Part shown: positions 19,951 to 27,083 of the stretch, piece after piece | Layout of the letters: the number at the start of each line of letters is the position of its first letter | Position numbering within the stretch: the stretch's first letter is position 1 | Assembly (NCBI RefSeq): GCF_009766085.1 | Contig: NZ_LMUF01000041.1 | Coordinates: 72,382-136,381 of the forward strand | Length of the DNA: 64,000 nt | Origin: Burkholderia sp. S171 | GTDB taxonomy: Bacteria; Pseudomonadota; Gammaproteobacteria; Burkholderiales; Burkholderiaceae | Direction of reading: 5' to 3' | Notes under the pieces: generated by a model | The model's input: the letters and a program-made list of their open reading frames with translations, nothing else | What the model was told of the DNA's origin: nothing | Database searches by the model: none | Made by a program: the position numbers and the translations under genes

Positions 19951-20238
19951 CACTGGTGGCGAAGCGTGTCAGAACTCGTGTTCGGAGAAGGAGGGTTTTA
20001 CACATCCTGCGCTCTGGCGAGCACCGTGCTTTTGGGGCACCTATGAATCAAAACCGCACGCTGTGGACACTTAGGGTAGTGCGGTTAAAGCGTTTTCTTT
20101 GCTTCGTTTCTTTGTCGCTTTGGACAAAGAAATGACGTGCCGCCACGCACAGTGGCTAACAGTGATAAAGAGAAAAGCCGAGTCAAGCACACCACTCACA
20201 CTGAAAGCAACCACCCAGCACTGACCCCGACCGCTACC
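19951..20238 (-). repeat. Right arm of the long inverted repeat, carrying the empty IS30 target
   Basis: The reverse complement of this segment matches 18061-18163 joined to 19401-19585, with the IS removed. At 20131-20140 it reads AATGACGTGC, the unoccupied version of the IS target. It therefore shows what the left arm looked like before insertion. Confidence 0.88.
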
Positions 20239-20297
20239 CCCCCAGAAACCTAAAAACCCAACACCTCCCCCTCCGGTCCACCGGCGCGAGCGAAACC

Positions 20298-21353
20298 CTA
20301 AACCACTACAGTCTGAGCTTCCCCCGGAAGCGAATCCCGTACCACGCCGATCGACCAAACCTGCTCCCCGGCAGCCGACAAAAGCCCCGTAGCGGCTTCA
20401 GCGTCGCCAGCGGCCACCACCACGACCATCCCGATCCCGCAGTTAAACACCCGATGCATTTCCGCGTCAGCCACACCGCCATGCTTCTGCAGCCACGAGA
20501 ACAACGGCGGCAACGGCCACGCCCGGCGATCCAGCTCAACCGTCAGCCCATCGCGCAGAACTCGCGGAATATTCTCAACCAGCCCGCCGCCGGTGATATG
20601 CGCCATACCCTTGACGGCCATCTGCGACATCAGCGACAACAACGGCTTCACGTAAATATGCGTCGGCGCCATCAAGGCATCGGCGAGCGAACGGCCATCG
20701 AAATCGGCATTCAGGTCAGGCTGCGCACGCTCAATGATCTTGCGCACCAACGAGTACCCATTTGAATGAATGCCGGAAGAAGCCAACCCCAAAACGACGT
20801 CACCAGGCTGAATGGTCGAGCCGTCAATAATCTTGCTCTTCTCAACCGCGCCCACCGCAAATCCGGCCAGATCGTACTCACCGTCCGGATACATGCCCGG
20901 CATTTCAGCCGTCTCACCGCCAATCAACGCGCATCCGGCCAGCTCGCAACCCTGCGCGATCCCCTGCACCACGGTCGCGGCTGTATCCACGTCCAGCTTG
21001 CCGCAAGCGAAATAATCGAGGAAAAACAAGGGCTCGGCACCCTGCACCAGGATGTCATTGACGCTCATGGCGACCAGATCCTGGCCCACTGTGTCATGCT
21101 TGTTCAGTTGAAACGCCAGCCGCAGCTTCGTACCCACGCCGTCCGTGCCGGAAACCAGCACCGGCTCTTTGTATCGTTTAGGCACTTCAAACAGCGCGCC
21201 GAATCCGCCAATTCCCCCCAACACGCCGTCGCGCATGGTTTTCTTGGCAAAGGGCTTGATCCGGTCGACAAGCGCGTCGCCGGCATCGATGTCCACGCCC
21301 GCGTCGCGATAGGACAAACCTTGGGCGTCTGGGGCGGATTTCGGTTGATTCAT
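20298..21353 (-). CDS. purM: Phosphoribosylformylglycinamidine cyclo-ligase (AIR synthase)
   Basis: PurM closes the imidazole ring of AIR in purine biosynthesis using ATP. The start at 21353 (MNQPKSAPDAQGLSYRDAGVDIDAGD...) gives 352 residues, the family length; the open frame upstream to 21443 lacks homology. Motifs are VLVSGTDGVGTKL, ALIGGETAEMPGMYPDGEYDLAGF and AHITGGGLVENIPRVL. It is divergent from hda, which is its usual neighbour in this group. Confidence 0.97.
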   Translation of the reverse strand: MNQPKSAPDAQGLSYRDAGVDIDAGDALVDRIKPFAKKTMRDGVLGGIGGFGALFEVPKRYKEPVLVSGTDGVGTKLRLAFQLNKHDTVGQDLVAMSVNDILVQGAEPLFFLDYFACGKLDVDTAATVVQGIAQGCELAGCALIGGETAEMPGMYPDGEYDLAGFAVGAVEKSKIIDGSTIQPGDVVLGLASSGIHSNGYSLVRKIIERAQPDLNADFDGRSLADALMAPTHIYVKPLLSLMSQMAVKGMAHITGGGLVENIPRVLRDGLTVELDRRAWPLPPLFSWLQKHGGVADAEMHRVFNCGIGMVVVVAAGDAEAATGLLSAAGEQVWSIGVVRDSLPGEAQTVVV

Positions 21354-21591
21354 GGGGGATCGGCGAGAAGGTCGGTAAAATGAGATTTTAACCGATGCCA
21401 GCCGCCCGGCCGGATTTCTCGCAGTTCGCGGCCCTGACTCCAAAAGACCGTACCAAAGCCTTTTCGAGACTCGCGCCTATCCGGCTGGAAACTCGACCCT
21501 GCGCTCAACGCCTTTCGCCACGGCATAAACCGGGCATCGGCATACTGAGCGCGCCGCTTTTCAAGATACGCCCTGACGGAACCGATTGCCC

Positions 21592-22323
21592 GTGCAACGC
21601 CAACTGACGCTCGATCTCGGCACGCCGCCGCTCGCCACCTTCGATAATTTTTTCGCCGCCGGCAACCACGAACTGGTGACCCGCCTGCGCGAACTCGACG
21701 GTGCGCTCGCAGCCGGCCCCATGGCCGACCGGACCTTCTATGTCTGGGGTGAAGCGGGCAGCGGCCGCAGCCATCTGCTGCAAGCGCTGGTGCACGAAGC
21801 GAACGGCCGGGCGCGCTTCCTGAGCCCGCAAGCACCGCTGGCCGCGTTCACCTTCGACACCACGGCGAGCATCTACGCCATCGACGACTGCGAGCGGCTC
21901 TCAGGCGCGCAGCAAATCGCGCTCTTCAACCTGTTCAACGAGGTGCGAGCGCATCCGGCGAGCGCGCTGGTGGCAACGGGCAATGTGGCACCGCTGGGGT
22001 TATCGGTGAGAGAAGATTTGCGCACGCGCCTCGGCTGGGGACTGGTTTTCCAGCTCACGCCCCTCTCCGACGAAAGCAAGGCGAGCGCGCTGAAACACGC
22101 GGCGCGCGAGCGCGGCATTGCACTGGCCGACGACGTCCCCGCCTACCTGCTCACGCATTTTCGACGCGACATGCCCAGCCTGATGACCCTGCTCGATGAA
22201 CTCGACCGCTTTTCGCTGGAACAAAAGCGCGCCGTAACGCTGCCGTTATTACGTACGATGCTCGCTGCAAAAGAAGGCAACGCAGACAACGATGCGACCC
22301 GTCCGCAGACCGAGCTTTTTTAG
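21592..22323 (+). CDS. hda: DnaA regulatory inactivator Hda
   Basis: Hda is a DnaA-related AAA protein that, with the DNA-loaded beta clamp, stimulates ATP hydrolysis by DnaA and limits re-initiation. I choose the GTG at 21592, giving MQRQLTLDLGTPP, because the QLTLDLG clamp-binding motif should lie at the very N-terminus; the TTG at 21586 is the alternative. The 243-residue protein has the Walker A region YVWGEAGSGRSHLLQAL and the segment VREDLRTRLGWGLVFQL typical of DnaA/Hda. It precedes a HAD phosphatase gene by about 75 bp. Confidence 0.94.
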   Translation: MQRQLTLDLGTPPLATFDNFFAAGNHELVTRLRELDGALAAGPMADRTFYVWGEAGSGRSHLLQALVHEANGRARFLSPQAPLAAFTFDTTASIYAIDDCERLSGAQQIALFNLFNEVRAHPASALVATGNVAPLGLSVREDLRTRLGWGLVFQLTPLSDESKASALKHAARERGIALADDVPAYLLTHFRRDMPSLMTLLDELDRFSLEQKRAVTLPLLRTMLAAKEGNADNDATRPQTELF

Positions 22324-22398
22324 CGTTTTTCTTGGTCACACCACCCGCCGCGAGCAGCCAGCGAACGCTTCCACCCGCTTCAAGTAAAATGCGCTCCC

Positions 22399-23085
22399 AT
22401 GAACCTAGCCCTTTTTGATCTCGATCACACGCTCATCCCGACTGACAGCGACCACGAATGGGGTCGCTTCATGGCGAAGCTCGGCATTGTCGACGCCAAT
22501 CAGTTCGCGAAGCAAAACGACGCGTTCTACGAAGATTACAAAGCTGGCACGCTCGATATCCACGCCTACCTGAACGCCCAGCTTTCACCGCTCGCCCAGC
22601 ACCCGCGCGCGCAGCTGGACGACTGGCACGCGCAATTCATGCGCGAAATCATTACGCCGGCCATTGCTCCAGCGGCGCTGGAACTCGTGCGCCGCCACCA
22701 GGAAGCCGGCGATCTCTGCTGCCTCGTCACCGCCACGAACGCGTTCATTACGGCGCCGATCGGCCGGGCGTTCGGGATTGAAGCATTGATCGCATGCGAG
22801 GTCGAAACGGTCGACAATATCCCCAACGGCGAGCTGACCGGCCGCCCAACGGGCACGCCGAGCTTTCGCGAAGGCAAGATCGTGCGCACCGAAACGTGGC
22901 TCGCGTCCATGGGGAAAAGCCTGAACGACTTCGAACACAGCTACTTCTACAGCGACTCGCACAACGACATTCCTCTACTCGAGAAAGTCACCGACCCGAT
23001 CGCGACCAATCCCGACGACACCCTGCGCGCGCATGCGCAGGTCCGCGGCTGGCGCATCCTGGAAATCTTCTCCCCACGTGATTAA
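22399..23085 (+). CDS. HAD-family hydrolase (IB subfamily, SerB-like phosphatase)
   Basis: The 228-residue protein starts with the HAD nucleophile motif DLDHTLIPTDSD (Asp7 and Asp9). It has the second motif LVTATNAFIT and the third and fourth regions K...YFYSDSHNDIPLLEKVTDPIATNPDDTL. Enzymes of this subfamily hydrolyse small phosphomonoesters such as histidinol phosphate or phosphoserine; the substrate here is not determined by the sequence. Its 3' end overlaps the pcnB start by 8 bp, so hda-HAD-pcnB-folK are likely co-transcribed. Confidence 0.9.
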   Translation: MNLALFDLDHTLIPTDSDHEWGRFMAKLGIVDANQFAKQNDAFYEDYKAGTLDIHAYLNAQLSPLAQHPRAQLDDWHAQFMREIITPAIAPAALELVRRHQEAGDLCCLVTATNAFITAPIGRAFGIEALIACEVETVDNIPNGELTGRPTGTPSFREGKIVRTETWLASMGKSLNDFEHSYFYSDSHNDIPLLEKVTDPIATNPDDTLRAHAQVRGWRILEIFSPRD

Positions 23086-24703
23086 AAAACTCATCCGCAA
23101 GCTGTTCGGCCAGGAAAGCGCCAAAGAAGAGACCCCGGCAACCGCCCCGCTCTCCGACGATGTAAAACCCGCCCGCAAGAGCACGCGCAAGAAGGCTGCC
23201 CCCGCCGTGGCGAAGCGCGATCCCAACGTGCCCGTGATCCTGTCGGCGGAGGTGCACGGCATCGACCCGGCGCTGATCTCGAAGAACGCGGTTCGCGTGA
23301 CCGATGGCCTGCAGCAAGGCGGGCATCGTGCGTTTATCGTGGGCGGCGCCGTGCGCGACCTGCTGCTGAACGTCGCGCCGAAGGATTTCGACGTTGCAAC
23401 GGACGCCACGCCCGACCAGGTGCAGAAACTGTTCCGCCGCGCGCGCATCATTGGCCGTCGGTTCCAGATCGTGCACGTGCAGTTCGGGCAGGACATCATC
23501 GAGACGTCTACATTTCGCGCGCTCGTCGATACCCCCGCCGATGCACCGCCCTCACCGCCTCCGCCCCGTCTGCGACGCGGTGAGATGGACACGCGCACGC
23601 ACGCCGTGGATGCCAGCGGCCGCGTGCTGCGCGACAACGTGTGGGGCGAGCAGCACGAAGACGCCACGCGCCGCGACTTCACGATCAACGCCATGTATTA
23701 CGATCCGGCCACGCAAACCGTGCTGGATTATCACGACGGCATGGCCGACATCCGCGCGCGTTTGCTGCGCATGATCGGCGACCCGGCCACGCGGTATCGC
23801 GAAGACCCGGTGCGCATGCTGCGTGTCGTGCGTTTTGCAGCAAAGCTCGGCTTCGAGATCGAGCCCGCCACGCGCGCGCCGATCGCGGAACTGGCCGACC
23901 TGATCAGCAACGTTCCGGCCGCCCGTCTCTTCGACGAAATGCTCAAGCTGCTGCTCTCAGGCCACGCGCTCGCATGCCTGACGCGGCTGCGCGCGGAAGG
24001 TTTGCATCACGGCGTATTGCCGCTGCTCGACGTGATTTTCGAATCACCGCACGGCGAGAAATTCATCACGCTCGCGTTGACCAATACCGACGAACGCGTG
24101 CGTGCCGGCAAGGGTGTATCGCCAGGTTTCCTGTTCGCCACGCTGCTCTGGAACGACATGCAGACGCGCTGGGAACAGTACACGGCGGCCGGTGAATTCC
24201 CCGTGCCCGCACTGCACCGCGCGATGGACGACGTGCTCGACATGCAGACCGAAAAACTCGCTATCCACAAGCGGTTTTCATCGGATATGCGCGAGATATG
24301 GGGCCTGCAACATCGGCTCGAAAAACGCTCGGGCAGAAGCGCGATGAAGCTGCTGGAACACCAAAGGTTTAGGGCGGGTTATGATTTCCTCCTGCTGCGA
24401 TGCGAATCCGGCGAACTGGATGCATCAGTTGGTCAGTGGTGGACGGATTTCATTGAAGGGGACGCTGCCGCGCGAGAGTCACTGCTTTCGCAAGGCGGGA
24501 AGGACCGGGCACCCGTCAAGAAACGACGGCGGCGTAGCAGCAACGCCAAAAGCCGCAGGCCGGGTGACGGAATGGAGGGCGGCGCGAGCACCGTGGAAGC
24601 AGGGTCAGCTCGCGACAATCGCGAAGAGCGTGACGGACGTGATGTGCGTGACGTGCGTGACGTGCGGTATGGCGACGAAAGCGGTGGCCAGCGCGACGAT
24701 TGA
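23078..24703 (+). CDS. pcnB: Poly(A) polymerase I
   Basis: PcnB adds 3' poly(A) tails that mark RNAs for decay. The GTG start at 23078 (VIKKLIRKLFGQ...) overlaps the preceding gene and gives about 541 residues. The nucleotidyltransferase signature is GHRAFIVGGAVRDLLL...APKDFDVATDATPDQ, followed by RRDFTINAMYYDP and the RNA-binding region RYREDPVRMLRVVRFAAKLGF. The C-terminal tail after about residue 470 is basic and ends in an Arg/Asp stretch (GRDVRDVRDVRYGD) encoded by short tandem repeats of about 9-10 bp near 24636-24666. A tRNA nucleotidyltransferase is less likely, given the length and the tail. Confidence 0.94.
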   Translation: MIKKLIRKLFGQESAKEETPATAPLSDDVKPARKSTRKKAAPAVAKRDPNVPVILSAEVHGIDPALISKNAVRVTDGLQQGGHRAFIVGGAVRDLLLNVAPKDFDVATDATPDQVQKLFRRARIIGRRFQIVHVQFGQDIIETSTFRALVDTPADAPPSPPPPRLRRGEMDTRTHAVDASGRVLRDNVWGEQHEDATRRDFTINAMYYDPATQTVLDYHDGMADIRARLLRMIGDPATRYREDPVRMLRVVRFAAKLGFEIEPATRAPIAELADLISNVPAARLFDEMLKLLLSGHALACLTRLRAEGLHHGVLPLLDVIFESPHGEKFITLALTNTDERVRAGKGVSPGFLFATLLWNDMQTRWEQYTAAGEFPVPALHRAMDDVLDMQTEKLAIHKRFSSDMREIWGLQHRLEKRSGRSAMKLLEHQRFRAGYDFLLLRCESGELDASVGQWWTDFIEGDAAARESLLSQGGKDRAPVKKRRRRSSNAKSRRPGDGMEGGASTVEAGSARDNREERDGRDVRDVRDVRYGDESGGQRDD

Positions 24704-24780
24704 CACGGGCCCTGCGCGCCTTGATTTAATCAACGCGCGTGAGTCGTGTAACGCCAAACGACAGTTGTAGGATTCATGCC

Positions 24781-25308
24781 ATGACGGTAGCTTATCTGGG
24801 CCTGGGCGCAAACCTCGGTGACGCGCGCCAGACCCTGAAAGACACAGTGGTGTGTCTTGCCCAGCAAAACACGATCACCGTGCTCGCGAAGTCGAGCCTC
24901 TATCGCACTGCGCCTGTGGACGCCGGTGGCGACGACTACATCAATTGCGTCGTCAAGATCGATACCACGCTGGCCGCGCGCCAGTTGCTGCGGCTGTGCC
25001 ACGGCATAGAAAGCCATTTCGGACGCGAGCGGCCGTACAGAAACGCGCCGCGTACACTCGATATCGACATCCTGCTGTACGGCGATTCCTGCATCGAGGA
25101 AGCCGATCTCGTCGTGCCCCATCCCCGTCTCACCGAACGCGCGTTTACGCTCGTGCCGCTGGTCGAACTCGACCGCGATGTCGTCATTGCACAACGCGGC
25201 CGTGCCGACGCATTTCTCGCCTCGGTTCAGGATCAACGGATTGAAAAAGTGGCGACACATCAGTGCCCGCTATTCGCTTCCCGCTGCACTTCGCGGCGCG
25301 AAGCCTAA
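24781..25308 (+). CDS. folK: 2-amino-4-hydroxy-6-hydroxymethyldihydropteridine pyrophosphokinase
   Basis: FolK transfers pyrophosphate from ATP to 6-hydroxymethyl-7,8-dihydropterin in folate synthesis. The start at 24781 (MTVAYLGLGANLGD...) is family-typical and gives 175 residues. Motifs include LGLGANLGDA, SSLYRTAPV, and RPYRNAPRTLDIDILLYGD with the metal-binding DIDI. The stop codon falls inside the first of three 22-bp tandem repeats that fill the gap to the next gene. The pcnB-folK order is common in proteobacteria. Confidence 0.96.
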   Translation: MTVAYLGLGANLGDARQTLKDTVVCLAQQNTITVLAKSSLYRTAPVDAGGDDYINCVVKIDTTLAARQLLRLCHGIESHFGRERPYRNAPRTLDIDILLYGDSCIEEADLVVPHPRLTERAFTLVPLVELDRDVVIAQRGRADAFLASVQDQRIEKVATHQCPLFASRCTSRREA

Positions 25309-25362
25309 AAATTTGCGACGCGAAGCCTGAGATTGCGCAACGCGAAGCCTGAAAGGTGAATA
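25297..25362. repeat. Three 22-bp tandem imperfect repeats
   Basis: The core CGCGAAGCCT starts at 25297, 25319 and 25341, exactly 22 bp apart, followed each time by A/G-rich sequence. The first copy includes the last codons and the TAA stop of folK; the third runs up to the start region of the next gene. Confidence 0.85.
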
Positions 25363-25366
25363 GCCC

Positions 25367-26074
25367 ATGAGCATGTCGCCCCTCACCGTCACCGCGCCGC
25401 AGTTGCGGCCGCCGCATCGGTATATCGCGATTGAAGGGCCCATTGGCGTCGGCAAGACCACGCTGGCGCGCTTGCTCGCCGAACGCTGGTCAATGCGCAC
25501 GCTGTTCGAGCGCCCGCAGGAGAACGTGTTTCTCGAGCGGTTTTATCGCGACAACACGCGTTACGCGCTGCCCACGCAATTGCAGTTCGCGTTGCAGCGC
25601 ACGCAGCAAACGCAGGAGATTGCTGCGGCGTTGCTGGGCGCACCGGGACATCTGGGGCAAAACGCCGGCGCGCCGCTCATCACCGATTTCCTCACCGATA
25701 AAACCGCCTTGTTCGCCCGCCTCACGCTTCCCGACGACGAATTCGAGTTGTTCCGGGAGATCGCCAAGCGGGTTGACACGTCAGCACCCGCGCCGGATCT
25801 GGTCGTGTATTTGCAGGCGAGTCCCGAGGTATTGTTCGCGCGCATTCAAAAGCGCGCAGTGCCAATGGAACTGCAAATTCCCGACGCGTATCTGCGCGCC
25901 CTCTGCGACGCCTACAATGACTTCTTCTATCACTACGACGCCACACCGCTGTTGACGGTGAACGCCGAGCATCTGAACCCGCTGGAATCGGACGCCGATC
26001 TGGCGCTGCTGGTAGACCGCATTGAAACCATGCGTGGGCGCAAGGAATTCTTTGTCAAGGGCACGTCACTTTAA
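25367..26074 (+). CDS. Deoxynucleoside kinase (dGK/dCK-type) family protein
   Basis: The 235-residue protein has a P-loop at residues 24-31 (GPIGVGKT), the ER...FLERFYRD substrate region, a DFLTDKTALFARLTLPDDEF segment and an RIQKRAVPMELQIPDAYL lid. This matches the dNK/dGK family, which phosphorylates deoxynucleosides for salvage. It lies between folK and panB in this group of bacteria; a role tied to that neighbourhood is not evident. There is a ribosome binding site-like AAAGGTGAA about 8 bases before the ATG. Confidence 0.9.
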   Translation: MSMSPLTVTAPQLRPPHRYIAIEGPIGVGKTTLARLLAERWSMRTLFERPQENVFLERFYRDNTRYALPTQLQFALQRTQQTQEIAAALLGAPGHLGQNAGAPLITDFLTDKTALFARLTLPDDEFELFREIAKRVDTSAPAPDLVVYLQASPEVLFARIQKRAVPMELQIPDAYLRALCDAYNDFFYHYDATPLLTVNAEHLNPLESDADLALLVDRIETMRGRKEFFVKGTSL

Positions 26075-26132
26075 GTCCGTCCGGCTTGCGCGTAGGCGTG
26101 CCGTCTCTTATCTAGTCGATGTGGACATTCTC

Positions 26133-26948
26133 ATGGCGTATTTGCAGGAAAGCAGCCGCACCGCGATCACCGTCCCGAAGCTCAGGACCATGCGCGAAGC
26201 CGGCGAAAAAATCACGATGCTCACGTGTTACGACGCGAGCTTTTCCGCGTTGCTGGATCGCGCGGGCGTCGATGTATTGCTGATTGGCGATTCGCTTGGA
26301 AACGTGCTGCAAGGGCATGGCACGACGCTGCCCGTGACACTGGCCGATATCGCGTATCACACCGCCGCGGTCGCACGGGGCAACAAGAACGCGCTGGTTG
26401 TCGCCGATATGCCGTTTGGTACAGTGGGCTCGCGCGAGGAAACCTATGCGAACGCCGTGCAGTTGATGCGAGCGGGCGCGCAGATGGTGAAGATTGAAGG
26501 CGGTGAATGGGTCGCCGATACGGTCAAGTTTCTCGTTGACCGGTCAATTCCCGTTTGCGGACATGTCGGGTTGACGCCGCAATCGGTGCACGCGTTTGGC
26601 GGGTTCAAGGTGCAAGGGAAAACCGACGCCGGTGCCGAGCAGATGCGTCGCGATGCTTTAGCGTTTCAGAATGCAGGCGCGCAGTTGCTGGTGATCGAAG
26701 CGGTGCCTACGCTGCTGGCTAGCGAGGTGACGCAGCAGTTGGTTATCCCGACGATTGGCATTGGTGCCGGGATCGAGTGTTCGGGCCAAGTGCTGGTGCT
26801 GCACGACATGCTCGGGATCTTCCCCGGCAAACGGCCGCGCTTCGTCAAAGACTTCATGCAAGGGCAGCCGAGTATTCTTGCAGCGGTTGAGGCGTATGTT
26901 CACGCCGTCAGGGAGAAGACATTTCCCGGGCCGGAGCATACGTTTTAA
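26133..26948 (+). CDS. panB: 3-methyl-2-oxobutanoate hydroxymethyltransferase
   Basis: PanB makes ketopantoate from 2-oxoisovalerate and methylene-tetrahydrofolate, the first committed step of pantothenate synthesis. The start at 26133 (MAYLQESSRTAITVPKL...) gives 271 residues. Motifs are MLTCYDASFSALLDRAGVDVLLIGDSLGNVLQGH, VVADMPFGT, KIEGG, GHVGLTPQSVH and the C-terminal IGIGAG. The open frame starting at 26022 overlaps the preceding kinase gene and is not the real start. Confidence 0.97.
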   Translation: MAYLQESSRTAITVPKLRTMREAGEKITMLTCYDASFSALLDRAGVDVLLIGDSLGNVLQGHGTTLPVTLADIAYHTAAVARGNKNALVVADMPFGTVGSREETYANAVQLMRAGAQMVKIEGGEWVADTVKFLVDRSIPVCGHVGLTPQSVHAFGGFKVQGKTDAGAEQMRRDALAFQNAGAQLLVIEAVPTLLASEVTQQLVIPTIGIGAGIECSGQVLVLHDMLGIFPGKRPRFVKDFMQGQPSILAAVEAYVHAVREKTFPGPEHTF

Positions 26949-27083
26949 GGGGGTTTTGCTGTTCTGTCAGAGGCTGCGTTTTTGTTCGCGACTTCAAGCT
27001 GGCGAGCCTGGCAGCGGGAACTTCCTCTTCGAATCGCTAAGGAAGCTGCCGCGAAAACGAGATCGCCGGCGGCTACCTTCTAC

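Larger units (their letters stand above)
19399..20297. other. Intergenic repeat region between the IS and purM
   Basis: This stretch contains the inner part of the left repeat arm, a central segment of about 365 bp, the right arm, and about 60 bp of pyrimidine-rich sequence before purM. Short frames starting ATGTGT occur in both arms pointing inward. The left one stays open for 123 codons through the centre; the right one stops after 19 codons. No known gene is recognised. Confidence 0.7.
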
